Shown here: piece by piece, positions 26,593-35,775 of the stretch
Numbering within the stretch: position 1 is the first letter of the stretch
Layout: the number at the start of each line of letters is the position of its first letter
Assembly (NCBI GenBank): GCA_021819725.1
Contig: JAKAQR010000016.1
Coordinates: 1-55,655, forward strand
DNA length: 55,655 bases
Reading direction: 5' to 3'
From: Actinomycetes bacterium
Lineage (GTDB): Bacteria > Actinomycetota > Acidimicrobiia > Acidimicrobiales > Acidimicrobiaceae
Notes under the pieces: generated by a model
Databases searched by the model: none
What the model was told of the DNA's origin: nothing
The model's input: only the letters and a program-made list of their open reading frames with translations
Made by a program: the position numbers and the translations under genes

Positions 26593-27177
26593 GTGCACCT
26601 GAGCATTGACAAACCACGCCACACGGCTCGGACTCGACTGCGCGGCATCGGGGACGCAGACCTCGATGACCTCTACGCATATCGATCGCTCCCTGCAGTC
26701 TTTCGCTACATCCCTGGTGAGCCAATGACCCGTGAACAGGTCCAAGACGCCATTGCCACACGCTGGGCTCGGCGTTCGATCGATACCGAGGGTGAAGGCG
26801 TTCGCATTGGGGTCGAACTTGTAAGCTCTGGACACCTCATTGGGGATGTGAGCCTGTGGGTTGCGAGCCTTCATGACTCCTGTGGGGAGATCGGGTGGAT
26901 TCTCAATCCCACCTTCACTGGCCAGGGTTTTGCAACCGAAGCCGCCCACGGAGTGCTCCATCTCGCATTCTCTGAGCTTGGGCTGCGTCGGGTGATCGCA
27001 AGAGTCGATGCGCGCAACACTGCATCGCTCCGGCTTGCGACAAGACTCGGCATGCGCCAAGAGGCCCACTTGGTAGAGAACGAACTCTTCAAAGGTGAGC
27101 TCACCGACGAGATAGATTTCGCACTGCTGTCGCGAGAATTCGAGGCACTCCCCCACATCGCCGGGTGCCTCATCTAA
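26593..27177 (+). CDS. GNAT acetyltransferase, RimJ/RimL type
   Basis: 194 residues from GTG 26593. The order LRGIGDADLDDLYAYRSLP, IGDVSLWVASL, CGEIGWILNPTFTGQGFATE (acetyl-CoA loop: Gln-Gly-x-Ala) and RRVIARVDARNTASLRLATR is the standard pattern of N-acetyltransferases that modify ribosomal proteins, amines or drugs. The enzyme uses acetyl-CoA in the cytosol. The target cannot be told. It stands alone, 336 bases after the relaxase, in the same direction. Confidence 0.88.
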   Translation: MHLSIDKPRHTARTRLRGIGDADLDDLYAYRSLPAVFRYIPGEPMTREQVQDAIATRWARRSIDTEGEGVRIGVELVSSGHLIGDVSLWVASLHDSCGEIGWILNPTFTGQGFATEAAHGVLHLAFSELGLRRVIARVDARNTASLRLATRLGMRQEAHLVENELFKGELTDEIDFALLSREFEALPHIAGCLI

Positions 27178-27494
27178 AACATCACTGGAAGCTCAGAATA
27201 GGCTCCTCAACGCGAGTTCACAGAGCTTGAGTGGACGGCTAGGGCCACTCACCTTTGCTGGTGGCCTTGGACATCGTTCTTCTCACTCCGCGCGTATCCG
27301 AGAAGGTGCGGCAGCGAGCTCCCCGTCGTCGCCTGTCCATCTCAGCGAGCGCACCGGCTATCTCCCGTGGCACCGCTTGTCGCCTTCGTCACCACTTCGG
27401 ATCTCCAGGTCGGTCGCACGAGCATCAACGCATAGGTTTAGAATCGGAAGTTGCAGTAGAGATCTGGCCTTGATCTCGATCTCCACAACGACTC
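27178..27494. other. 317-base gap before the right 44-bp repeat
   Basis: Open frames are present on both strands but lack protein-like composition. No known element is seen. Confidence 0.25.
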
Positions 27495-27538
27495 AATAAC
27501 CCCCGGTTTCTTGGAGACTCCTACTCTCCGGCACGATG
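27495..27538. repeat. 44-bp direct repeat, right copy
   Basis: Partner of 21811-21854 (CCCCCGGTTTCTTGGAGACT shared but for one base). It lies immediately upstream of a decayed IS3-type orfA. Confidence 0.6.
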
Positions 27539-27579
27539 GAGTTCCCATGGCAGGAGTTCAAGCGTTACTCACCTCCAGG

Positions 27580-27720
27580 TAAGGGATAGGGCTATTCGCA
27601 AGGTTGTGGACCACCCTTTTTGAGTGGGCCGCGAATACCTCTGTTGCAAGCAAGCTCGCCTATGCCCCCGACGGACCCTGCGCCACTGGGTGCGCCAAAC
27701 CGAGATCGACACCATGAGCC
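27580..27720 (+). pseudogene. IS3-family orfA remnant
   Basis: Across two frames the DNA encodes RAIRKVVDHPF, then EWAANTSVASKLAYAP, then TLRHWVRQTEIDTMS. This is the helix-turn-helix of IS3-family OrfA proteins (usual form: RAVR...EW.AI.SIA.KLG...TLRKWVRQAEID). A frameshift and the loss of the rest make it dead. No orfB follows. Confidence 0.65.
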
Positions 27721-27769
27721 GCGAGAAGCCAAGCGGTCCTGGCCAATCAGGAGCCAACTTGCTCCACGA

Positions 27770-28081
27770 TCATTCGGTTCCGGCTTGCTCCACTACGAGG
27801 ATACGAGCAATGCCAACCGGGTGAGCAACGTGTTCATCACCAGACTCGACGAGACAGATCATTCCAGGACTGAGCCGGCGTTGTTGTTCGACTCCAGACT
27901 CGCGATAGTGCATGTCGATCTGACCATCGAGTACCACAAAGGCCTCGGGTCCATCATTGACATGCCAGTGATAGGGTTGGTCCGTCCAGTGAAGGCGAAC
28001 GGTTGCCGTATCGAGATTGAGTAAGTCAAGCGCATCCCAGGGGCTTGATCCTTCGAACTGAGTGCTATCCACAAAGCGCAT
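27770..28081 (-). CDS. Small cupin protein
   Basis: 103 residues from ATG 28081. A single cupin barrel with motif 1 YHWHVNDGPEAFVVLDGQID (His-x-His, Glu) and motif 2 LSPGMICLVESGDEHVAHPV (His) gives a likely metal site. Such proteins act as small-molecule-binding or isomerising enzymes, or as sensors. The ligand is unknown. It lies upstream of and in line with the VOC-family gene on the minus strand (85 bases apart), so the two may be one unit. Confidence 0.85.
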   Translation of the reverse strand: MRFVDSTQFEGSSPWDALDLLNLDTATVRLHWTDQPYHWHVNDGPEAFVVLDGQIDMHYRESGVEQQRRLSPGMICLVESGDEHVAHPVGIARILVVEQAGTE

Positions 28082-28166
28082 GTAGACCGAGGCTACTATC
28101 GCCTCGTCACGGTAACGGTCATATCCGTGTTGGGGAAGAAAGATCCCACAATAGGGATCATGCCGA

Positions 28167-28550
28167 TCAGCCCTCGATCGAATTATGAGCAGTTGGCTCC
28201 ATTAGTTCGATCCGATTGCCAAAAGGATCTTCGGTGTACGCTCTTACATACCCCTCAAGGGGTTCGTCGGTAACCACTGGGGAGCCCGCTGCCTCGAGTA
28301 TTGCACACAAATCTTCTAGGTTGCTAACGAGAAGTCCTGGGTGTGCCTTGCGTTGAGGCCGGAAATCAGCCTCCACTCCCAAGTGGATCGTCACCGACTC
28401 ACCCTGAAACCAACAGCCACCACGTTTTGCAAGGTTGGCAGGCTTGGGTATCTCGGTAAGGCCCAACACCGCTCCATAAAACTGGCGCGCAATCAACTCG
28501 CCCCCAACGGGGATTGCCAGCTGGATATGATCGATTCCGGTTACTCCCAT
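28167..28550 (-). CDS. VOC-superfamily (glyoxalase-like) protein
   Basis: 127 residues. The paired beta-alpha-beta modules are visible: IDHIQLAIPVGGELIARQFY and GLLVSNLEDLCAILEAAG. Metal ligands are a His near residue 7 and Glu119 in RAYTEDPFGNRIELME. These enzymes act as glyoxalases, dioxygenases or antibiotic-binding proteins. The DPFGNRIEL ending is typical of the glyoxalase/bleomycin-resistance branch. The substrate is unknown. The neighbouring cupin gene may belong to the same unit. Confidence 0.88.
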   Translation of the reverse strand: MGVTGIDHIQLAIPVGGELIARQFYGAVLGLTEIPKPANLAKRGGCWFQGESVTIHLGVEADFRPQRKAHPGLLVSNLEDLCAILEAAGSPVVTDEPLEGYVRAYTEDPFGNRIELMEPTAHNSIEG

Positions 28551-28782
28551 GCGCAGAGCGTAGTAGCACGAACCAATCAGGCTGACACGAAGAAGGTGAC
28601 CATGCCTTCAACCCCAGCCCGCGACAGATCCCATCCTCCTCAAGATCCTAACGGCCAATCAATACACGAATAGCTAGTGCGGGTATCCTGTCGCCCGCCC
28701 GCAGAGAGCACCTCGCCGCCGCTAAGGACTTTGCAGGACTACACTTGCCTATTTACCCAACTCCAAAGCCGGAGCTGATACA

Positions 28783-29439
28783 ATGGAAGCCGTGTTACGA
28801 AGAGCTCAGAACGTCAGCCTCGACTACCAACCGGGCTTCTTTCGCGCCAATGGCTGGTTGAGCTTGAACATCGGAAGCACATCTCGTCGCCTCTACAAGC
28901 TCGGTCGTGACGACTACGTCGCGCTTGTAGACCGCGCCAACAACGAGCCAATCTTGCTACTCGAACTCGGAGAACGTCACTACTGGTGGTTTCAAAGTCG
29001 CTTCTACATCGACATCGACGGCCTCAGCGAAGACGAAGTCAATGCACTGCTGGTTACTCGACTCCAAAGAGAACGTCAACACATTGCAAACGCACAGGCC
29101 ACTATTGCGAGCGGCACACAGCCGCAACCTTCAGGTCGGAAAAAAATACCAGAGGACGTGAAACAACTAGTTATGGTCCGCGATGGCGCTAAGTGTGCCT
29201 ACTGTGGATCAACGGTAGATATCCAATTTGATCACATTATCCCCATATCGCTCGGTGGCTCGTCCAATCCCGAGAATCTGCAGATACTCTGTGGGCCATG
29301 CAACCGACGTAAGGGAGCTGGCGTAGCCATCGATCCACGATACATAAATCCACAAACCACAAGCTCAGCCACTACAACACCAACCCTGCCGCACGACCAA
29401 AGCGTTCCCTGGTGGCAACAACCTGGCATGCAAAGCTAG
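28783..29439 (+). CDS. HNH endonuclease
   Basis: 218 residues from ATG 28783, with GGAG eight bases upstream. An N-terminal domain of about 110 residues is unassigned. The HNH domain at 125-180 has two zinc cysteine pairs (CAYC at 138-141 and CGPC at 170-173) and the catalytic DHIIPISLGG (Asp150, His151) with Asn165. It cuts DNA; the C-terminal 35 residues are a Ser/Thr/Pro tail. It points toward and ends 28 bases from the end of the kinase gene, so the genes converge. It could belong to the adjacent vWA-PP2C-kinase locus, or be an independent restriction-type or mobile-element nuclease. Confidence 0.88.
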   Translation: MEAVLRRAQNVSLDYQPGFFRANGWLSLNIGSTSRRLYKLGRDDYVALVDRANNEPILLLELGERHYWWFQSRFYIDIDGLSEDEVNALLVTRLQRERQHIANAQATIASGTQPQPSGRKKIPEDVKQLVMVRDGAKCAYCGSTVDIQFDHIIPISLGGSSNPENLQILCGPCNRRKGAGVAIDPRYINPQTTSSATTTPTLPHDQSVPWWQQPGMQS

Positions 29440-29466
29440 CCTTCTAACCCTACATCCACTCCGACA

Positions 29467-31647
29467 TCAGCCCCGAAAGGCACACACAAGATAGCGCATG
29501 AAAGTAACCTCACGAAACCTTCGATAATCTAGTTCAGCTTTTGCTTGACTCCAGACAGCAGCACTTACTTCTCTGCGAATCGCTTTCGCTCGAATATCAA
29601 AATCAATTCGCTCAGCCGAACAACGTTTCCGAAGATCGGCAAGCTCACCATTCAAAGATTTGATTCGTAATGCAGACTGATCATGAAATTGCTGACGCTG
29701 AGCAACGATTAGCGACCGAAGTGCTGACTCCTGCGAATTTAAGGATTGCCGTTGATGCAGATATTTCGCCTGAACCATCTGGAGCTCGGCCGTGGGTAAG
29801 GACATCGGTTGCCTCTGCCGAAAGTACTTTTCCGTCGCTTGACGCCAATTCTCTAGCGACCGTGCCTTTGTCTCACCAATGCCCTTTGGATGTATATGAG
29901 CCCCATTTCGCATGATAATATAGACCTGCGAATTACTACCACGGAATATACCGGTGAAATCAGCAGCAGTCCTTATCCCGCATCTTACGAGCTCCATTTT
30001 CAGACTATCGCCAATACCTTGTATCGTGGTCGATTGAATTGTCGATGCCCTCAATTGATCGGCGATATAACTGTTTTGTAAGATCTGAAGACGACTGCTA
30101 ATATCAAGAGACTCTGTAACCATGAGTGAGTTCAGTTTAGCTTCTACCTTTGCAATCTCCCTAGCGCTCCGCGCCTCGGCCTCCTGTAACAACTTGCTTT
30201 CGGAATCACGAGTCTCCTTGACTCTTTTTTCAAATCCTGCAACAGCCCGTCTTTCCCGAACATCCACTAATTGACGCTCCTTCTCGACAGTAGCTGCAAG
30301 ATATTCAGATCTTTTCACCAAACCCGCTTGCTGATTTAAATGATGGAGACACTGTCGTTTTTTCCGTACCACGTCTAAACGATTATACCACCACTGGCTT
30401 AAACCAAGAACGACAATAATCAGCGCCACTCCACCAATGCCGGCATCAGCGACGCGGATGGCTGACAAATCCACAAGCACGATCAGTACAATAATCAATA
30501 TGAGACCACTAGCATACATGAGTCTAGGTCCACCACATTGTGGTTTAAATGCAACTCGTGGGACTGGAGGTAAGTTAGCAAGAATCCAAGTGGGATCAAT
30601 TGCTGTGTCGAGCGTCCCTGGCGCAGCCGACTCGATCGACTTCAACCAATCATCGATCAATACTGATAAATCCTTATCACCATCTTCCGACAGAGTTGTA
30701 GATTGCGTAGTAACAGCAAACTGACGGCCAACATTACGTTTCGGCAATACCGTACTATCGAGTATCGGAATTGCATCGAGATTACTGGCCAACGACTGCG
30801 TCCAGATTTGGCTAAGTGTCCACAATCGGCTATCGCTGTTCTGAGCTAATGCTGCCAAGGCAAGTGAGCCTTCGGGCGCGAGGTAGTCCCCCTTGCCCAA
30901 AATAAGAGCTTCAACGCCATCATGATGGAAGCGCGTCCACAAACTCGGATCTACCGCAAGCGCGATGAGGGAGCCATAAATTATCCAAGCCGAGAAACGA
31001 TCTAAATACGACCCCCAATGCTTCATCGAACGAATCGGTGACTGATAGTTTGCGTGACCTATTTCACTTGCTCCAAGGTTAACCAAGCCAGGGACATACA
31101 TACCGTCATAATCAATCAACTTTAGTTCACCAGCCGATGTCACAAGTAGGTTCCCATGCTGTAAGTCACCATGTGCGATCCCAGCGGAGGCCATGTCATG
31201 GTTCATTTGAAGGAACTTGCTGGCCAGATCCGATAGCACTTTTGGCTCTGACAAATGTGCCTCAATAAAGTTAATAAGCCCCGTTGCTTCGACCCATTCC
31301 ATCCTGAGAACTGGATACCACACCCCCAAGCAGAGGATACCTTCTGGTACGTAATCAAAGGGTACTAACCAAGGTTGATACAGCTTCGATAATGTTTCAC
31401 TAATATATTGATAGCGCATCTGCTGATTTGCCGCATAACGAGTAAAACATTTCACGGCCCATGTTTTGCCGTCGACGCCCTCGACTGTAAAAACACTTGC
31501 ATAGTTACCACTAATTGGCTTAGGTAGGCCGAAATGGTCTGTCTTCATCTTCCCACCAGCCAGAATTGGATCCTTGAAACAGGCGTTAGGGTGCTGCAGT
31601 GTTTCCCGATATTGGGCACCGGTTGGATAGCTGGACCCCTCTGACAT
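29467..31647 (-). CDS. Membrane-anchored protein kinase with helix-hairpin-helix domains (TerY-P-like)
   Basis: 726 residues from ATG 31647, which lies four bases after the PP2C stop; a longer frame to 31719 is less likely. Residues 45-310 are a protein kinase-like domain: Lys66 in WAVKCF, the catalytic loop HGDLQHGN at 159-166 and the metal loop LIDYDG at 177-182. Two transmembrane helices lie at about 377-397 and 403-420, then a coiled coil (about 430-550), then two helix-hairpin-helix units (GIGDSLKMELVRCGI and PKGIGETKARSLENW), then a second coiled coil. HGDLQHGN with DYDG is typical of the COG4248-type kinase-HhH proteins that I recall in TerY-P triads. HhH units bind DNA non-specifically. 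The protein probably links a kinase signal at the membrane to DNA. Confidence 0.85.
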   Translation of the reverse strand: MSEGSSYPTGAQYRETLQHPNACFKDPILAGGKMKTDHFGLPKPISGNYASVFTVEGVDGKTWAVKCFTRYAANQQMRYQYISETLSKLYQPWLVPFDYVPEGILCLGVWYPVLRMEWVEATGLINFIEAHLSEPKVLSDLASKFLQMNHDMASAGIAHGDLQHGNLLVTSAGELKLIDYDGMYVPGLVNLGASEIGHANYQSPIRSMKHWGSYLDRFSAWIIYGSLIALAVDPSLWTRFHHDGVEALILGKGDYLAPEGSLALAALAQNSDSRLWTLSQIWTQSLASNLDAIPILDSTVLPKRNVGRQFAVTTQSTTLSEDGDKDLSVLIDDWLKSIESAAPGTLDTAIDPTWILANLPPVPRVAFKPQCGGPRLMYASGLILIIVLIVLVDLSAIRVADAGIGGVALIIVVLGLSQWWYNRLDVVRKKRQCLHHLNQQAGLVKRSEYLAATVEKERQLVDVRERRAVAGFEKRVKETRDSESKLLQEAEARSAREIAKVEAKLNSLMVTESLDISSRLQILQNSYIADQLRASTIQSTTIQGIGDSLKMELVRCGIRTAADFTGIFRGSNSQVYIIMRNGAHIHPKGIGETKARSLENWRQATEKYFRQRQPMSLPTAELQMVQAKYLHQRQSLNSQESALRSLIVAQRQQFHDQSALRIKSLNGELADLRKRCSAERIDFDIRAKAIRREVSAAVWSQAKAELDYRRFREVTFMRYLVCAFRG

Positions 31648-31651
31648 CGAC

Positions 31652-32449
31652 TTAATAGAGGTCAATCCGGACAAGTGTGGTGTCATCATCGCGCAAGGTG
31701 CCTTCATCCCGACGAGCATTCACCCAAGTTTGAAAATCTACTACGAAGTCGATGGTGTCCAGATCTCGCAGAGGTGACCAGGGCATTTCACCAGCGTGAG
31801 CGCTCCGGAGAAACCACGCAGCGAGGGCATCTGTAACGACATAGAAACTGTCGTCCTGTTGCCATGTGCCCGAGATCTTTACCAAACACTTGGCAACCAC
31901 TGAGCTGTCAGCACCACGGCTCGACAAAAGCGGGGGCTGATAGGAAAACGAACTCTCATCTTGGATCGGGAAACATGCAAGCAGCCTTTCATCCCGTACC
32001 TGGAAGAGACAGGAATCGCCAATGGCTACAGCTCTCCACTTCGGCAAGGAATTGGCACTACCCTCAACAAAGTCAACAGCAATGATTGTAGAATAGGCTC
32101 CCCTTGCAAGTCCAGGCTCTTCGAACCACTGTATGGGCGCATCACGTGCCTCACGATCAGAACGGTACTTAGCTAACTCTTCACCCCAGTCAGTCACTGC
32201 AGTTTGATACGCGCTAACAAACCCGGCCTTACTCTTCGTTGGGCTCACCGCGATACCAAATGATGTAGCAAGTTTGGCGGCCCATCGGCCTGCTAGCAAT
32301 GACTCAGTAGCTCCATCAGTCACCACGACACGGAGCGACTTCTTGGTGACCTCACCAGATGCAGTAGGACTCACCCAGAACGAATCCTCACACTCATCCA
32401 TCGAGCAATCTCGCTTCGCAACTGCAAACGTCGCGACATTTGCTAGCAT
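31652..32449 (-). CDS. PP2C-type protein phosphatase (TerY-P-like)
   Basis: 265 residues from ATG 32449. The metal-binding acidic motifs of PP2C enzymes are present: RVVVTDGATES, AYSTIIAVDF, AVAIGDSCLFQV and the final GTLRDDDTTLVRI. The helical insertion between the first two motifs is short. It would remove phosphate from Ser/Thr, presumably that placed by the kinase encoded immediately downstream (four bases away). The upstream neighbour is the vWA gene, nine bases away, so all three form one operon. The set vWA, PP2C, kinase corresponds to the TerY-P triad associated with stress and phage response. Confidence 0.88.
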   Translation of the reverse strand: MLANVATFAVAKRDCSMDECEDSFWVSPTASGEVTKKSLRVVVTDGATESLLAGRWAAKLATSFGIAVSPTKSKAGFVSAYQTAVTDWGEELAKYRSDREARDAPIQWFEEPGLARGAYSTIIAVDFVEGSANSLPKWRAVAIGDSCLFQVRDERLLACFPIQDESSFSYQPPLLSSRGADSSVVAKCLVKISGTWQQDDSFYVVTDALAAWFLRSAHAGEMPWSPLRDLDTIDFVVDFQTWVNARRDEGTLRDDDTTLVRIDLY

Positions 32450-32458
32450 CTCACCACC

Positions 32459-33292
32459 TTAACGCAGGTCAGAGGCCCTAGTACCAATATCCAAGAACTG
32501 TACGATTGAGGTAACATCAGCATTGAATACGAAACCACGAGTTCCATCGGACACCGGTATGCCTTGTTGCTGGGTGTAACTACGCATGCCACTCGGCAAA
32601 GTACTCGACAAGTTGAACAAAGTTCTAGCGTACTGGTTCTCAAGGGCAGCTTCACTGTCTGGAAAACTAATCGCATTGCTTGAATCCGAAGAAACATGCA
32701 GGTTAAACAGCAGAGTAGGACCGTCTACACTCTCGAGCTGACGTATGCCATCGGCGGCAGCACCAGGATCTCCATCAGTCGATTCGCCATCAGTGAGGTT
32801 CAACACGACTGGCGGAAAACACCCCGGATGGTCAACCAACCATGCTGCCACTATCGATCGCGCCCGAGTCAGGGCCGCCGACATGGGTGTTCCACCGTTG
32901 GCGACAGGATCGACCCAAACTGGAAACCGCACGTCCTGCTCCACTAGCCCGCCAGCACCATCCGGGACTTTCTTCGATCGCGACTCCAACCGAGCCGGTG
33001 ATGAAGCAATCTCACTTAGTGGAACAAGATCGCGGTTTGCAAGCGGACCGGACAAAACAGGACCAACCGTGGTCCCGTAGCCTATGACGCCTACGTAGAA
33101 ATAGTCGCGAACACCCTCTTCTTTGGCGCACTTGATGCAAAGTTCCGACAACAGCCGATTTAGTGCATCTGCCACAACATCGCACTTCCGCTGGCCCTCC
33201 CCACTCCCAATTAAATCCTGCATGGAGCCTGATTGGTCAACCAGGAAAACAAAACACGTTGGATTGGCACGACTGATCTCTACTGCGTACAT
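32459..33292 (-). CDS. vWA-domain protein (TerY-P-like)
   Basis: 277 residues from ATG 33292. A purine-rich AGGAAGGGG precedes this start, and the extra 66 codons of the longer frame are not protein-like. The vWA fold carries a complete metal-ion-dependent adhesion site: DQSGSM at 19-24, GGTPMSAAL near 145 and LTDGESTDGDPG near 178. Such proteins bind partner proteins through the metal site and act as scaffolds. It is the first gene of the operon with the PP2C and the kinase. The last 80 residues (for example NQYARTLFNLSSTLPSGM) are an unassigned tail. Confidence 0.85.
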   Translation of the reverse strand: MYAVEISRANPTCFVFLVDQSGSMQDLIGSGEGQRKCDVVADALNRLLSELCIKCAKEEGVRDYFYVGVIGYGTTVGPVLSGPLANRDLVPLSEIASSPARLESRSKKVPDGAGGLVEQDVRFPVWVDPVANGGTPMSAALTRARSIVAAWLVDHPGCFPPVVLNLTDGESTDGDPGAAADGIRQLESVDGPTLLFNLHVSSDSSNAISFPDSEAALENQYARTLFNLSSTLPSGMRSYTQQQGIPVSDGTRGFVFNADVTSIVQFLDIGTRASDLR

Positions 33293-33914
33293 ACTGCCCC
33301 TTCCTCTGGAACTCCAAAGCCGGGAGGCTAGGCGGCCAGATTCATTCCGACAGCCTAGTATGCCCTCGCTTGATTGGATTCGAAATTTGTTGCTACTGAT
33401 AGGACATTGATTGTCTTTTTTGCTTAGAAACTTCCTGAGGGCTTTGCGCATGGCCCAAAGAGGAAGTACCAGGTGCAAGGCACCCTTCACCGGCTGGGCG
33501 GTTCTGATCTATCACAATCACCGCGGCAAGACCGCATGTGGTGTCCCGGTCGTCGTCCCAACCTACCCTAGTAATGCCCGACTCGAAGCCCAATACCCTC
33601 AGTCATGAGTGCCTTGTCAATGGGATCGTGCGCGCTTTGAACTTCTTGGGCGACCCAGTTGTCTCGGTATTGCTTGCCTTAGAGGATACCGGCATCCCCC
33701 GTACCGGAGGGAAGATGTGCCACCTCTGTTCGACAATCTGTAGTGCGCGACTCATTGGCATCCCCCTGATCCCCGAGACTTGGTGTTCAGTGATGAGCAC
33801 TGGCTGCTTGACTCCCTCTCGGTCTGTGTCGCTAGTTGGTTCAATTAACGCATTGTGTGTAGAACTTGGGCTAGTTAGAATTGGCTGTACACGACCAAAA
33901 GGGGTCAGACCACG
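33293..33914. other. 622-base divergent region between the triad and the DUF6994-like gene
   Basis: Open frames on either strand (for example 33538-33918 plus) have no recognisable protein pattern. The triad promoter is expected in the first 150 bases, and the plus-strand gene promoter near 33850. No repeats or tRNA are seen. Confidence 0.3.
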
Positions 33915-34634
33915 ATGAGCGAGTTGGCAATCGACACTTCATTTGACTTTCGCTCTGACGCTAGAGGGAAGGATCCCGATAGTCATAGTCCAACCCTTCG
34001 CCGCTATCACCGGCTGCTCTGGAGCAAGGCACTCCCAGATGGAAGGTCTTTTGAGCTCAATGCTACGACTCCCGGGGTTTATTTGCACCATCGGTCCGAT
34101 CTTGGTGAGTTTTTCTTGTCCAGTGACTCGATTATTCCAACCTTCACCCGTTGGAAGCGGATGGCCGATATTGTCGGGCACTACTCGGAGGCCGAAAATG
34201 ATGCCTTTCGAGGTCTGAGCTACACCATTGGCGGGATGATGATCTTCCCCAGCAACCAGGTGAATAAGTTGCCCACCTTGAATGGGGCTCGAGGGTTGAC
34301 CCGGTCCATCGCTGACAGGATGGATCTCACCCTTGAGTGTATTCGCCTGTTTTACCTGGGAAAGGAGAGTCCGCTAGGGGCAACGCTGGAGCGCTATCGG
34401 GAGTTCTTCGAAATCTTTGGTGACTTCTCCGGGTATGTCGGGTTCTTTCTCCTCCAAGACCTGGTGGAGCCAGACCTCTCACGAGTGAAGTTCTTACATC
34501 CCTTCGCCGACTTCAATGGGAACGCAGTACCCAGTGATCTCGAGAGTTATCGGGCATATCGAGCCCAAACGATTGCATTCATCCACGCGCGCAATCGGCG
34601 AATCGAGGAATGGGTCACTGGAGGGTTGGCGTAG
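33915..34634 (+). CDS. DUF6994-like protein of unknown function
   Basis: 239 residues from ATG 33915. Motifs such as DTSFDFRSDARGKDPDSHSP, TLRRYHRLLWSKALPDGR, YLHHRSDLGEFFLSSDSIIP and FTRWKRMADIVGHY match a conserved actinobacterial family that I recall as DUF6994. It has no transmembrane helix and no known catalytic motif, although DSHSPTLRRYH and the string of Tyr, Trp and His could be a site. Its last 20 bases overlap the convergent integrase gene. Whether it belongs to the defence-like neighbours or is passing cargo cannot be decided. Confidence 0.65.
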   Translation: MSELAIDTSFDFRSDARGKDPDSHSPTLRRYHRLLWSKALPDGRSFELNATTPGVYLHHRSDLGEFFLSSDSIIPTFTRWKRMADIVGHYSEAENDAFRGLSYTIGGMMIFPSNQVNKLPTLNGARGLTRSIADRMDLTLECIRLFYLGKESPLGATLERYREFFEIFGDFSGYVGFFLLQDLVEPDLSRVKFLHPFADFNGNAVPSDLESYRAYRAQTIAFIHARNRRIEEWVTGGLA

Positions 34635-35772
34635 TCTCGCTGTTGGTCGGCTCCAACACACCCGCCAGCCGGTCCACGGCTCCACGAAGGGCCTCATGGC
34701 CAAGGTGGGCATAGACCTCATCGGTGACGCGGGTGGAGCTGTGGCCAAGGACTCGAGAGACTTCCGGGAGTGGGGTTCCAGCGGCGAGCATGAGCGAAGC
34801 TGCGGCGTGGCGGAGTTCGTGGACGTGACGGCGACCAAGGCCCGCTCTCATGGCAAAGGCCTGGAAGGCCTTTGAGGTGTTATCAGGATCGAGGGGAGTT
34901 CCAGTCACTGAGGTAAAGAGATAGTCCTTGGCGGGGGTAAAGCCGAGTTCGCTGAGATAGTCGTATTCTCGTTGTTGGGACTCTTGGTGGTGCTCGAGGG
35001 CCTCGAGGAGGAAAGCAGGGAGCGGTATGGTGCGGGTTGATCGTGCGGTCTTGGTGGGGCCCTCGATCACCTTGGAGCCAGATTTGACGCGAGCTCGTGA
35101 GATGGTGAGGGTTTTGGCAATGAGATCCACATCACTCCAGCGGAGTGCAAGTGCCTCTCCACGTCTCAGTCCAAGGGCAAGAAGGAGTAACCACAGGACC
35201 CCGAGGCGATCGTCCTTGGCGGCACTGAGGAGTTGTCGGGCTTCTTCGACGCTTAGGGCTTTTGGTTCTTTGCGTTCGAGTTTGATCGGTCGTGCATGAT
35301 CACAGGGATTGGAGGCGATCAGGCGCCAGCCAACGGCAGCCTTACAGGCTTGGGAGAGTACCACACGGATGAGTCGACGAGACCGGGGCGAGAGACCTGC
35401 TTGGCTCAGTTGATCAACGAAGGTATCAACTTGGGTTGGGGTGAGACGTTCGATGCGGACATGACCAAGACGGGTTTTGATATGGGTAGTTGCCCACTCG
35501 TATTGGGTGAGTGTCGATCCTGCGATATCGGTCTCATGGATTGCGAGCCAACGGTCCAGGAGTTGTGAGACGGTGGTTGAGGCGTTCTCTGTTACTCCAG
35601 CATCACGAACACCACGGAACTGGGCCAGGACTGATTCAGCCTCTGCTTTGGTGCGACAGCGCTTTGATCGGGTGATGACACGACCATCAGGACCAGTCCA
35701 TTTGAGGAGGGCACGCCACTGACTACCGGCGCGATAGATGCTTCCTTGACCGCGGGTTCGGCGGGTGGTCAT
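34615..35772 (-). CDS. int: Tyrosine-type site-specific integrase, intact
   Basis: 385 residues from ATG 35772. The N-terminal AP2-like arm-binding part starts with RGQGSIYRAGSQWRALLKW. A core-binding domain covers about 65-150. The catalytic domain has all the residues needed: Arg203 (LGLRRGEAL), Lys241, HELRHAAAS (His318, Arg321, His322), LGHSS (His344) and Tyr354 (EVYAHL). It joins the element to its attachment site and, with an excisionase, removes it. A truncated close relative lies at 44752-45546 beside a tRNA fragment. No tRNA remnant is seen next to this intact copy, so its own site is unclear. Confidence 0.93.
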   Translation of the reverse strand: MTTRRTRGQGSIYRAGSQWRALLKWTGPDGRVITRSKRCRTKAEAESVLAQFRGVRDAGVTENASTTVSQLLDRWLAIHETDIAGSTLTQYEWATTHIKTRLGHVRIERLTPTQVDTFVDQLSQAGLSPRSRRLIRVVLSQACKAAVGWRLIASNPCDHARPIKLERKEPKALSVEEARQLLSAAKDDRLGVLWLLLLALGLRRGEALALRWSDVDLIAKTLTISRARVKSGSKVIEGPTKTARSTRTIPLPAFLLEALEHHQESQQREYDYLSELGFTPAKDYLFTSVTGTPLDPDNTSKAFQAFAMRAGLGRRHVHELRHAAASLMLAAGTPLPEVSRVLGHSSTRVTDEVYAHLGHEALRGAVDRLAGVLEPTNSETTPTLQ

Positions 35773-35775
35773 GGG

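Noticed and set aside
26306..27156. Minus-strand frames opposite the GNAT gene
   Set aside because: The plus strand encodes a complete acetyltransferase; the reverse frames have no protein pattern.
33538..33918. 126-codon plus-strand open frame before the DUF6994-like gene
   Set aside because: Composition is not protein-like, no ribosome site is present and a reverse frame is equally open.
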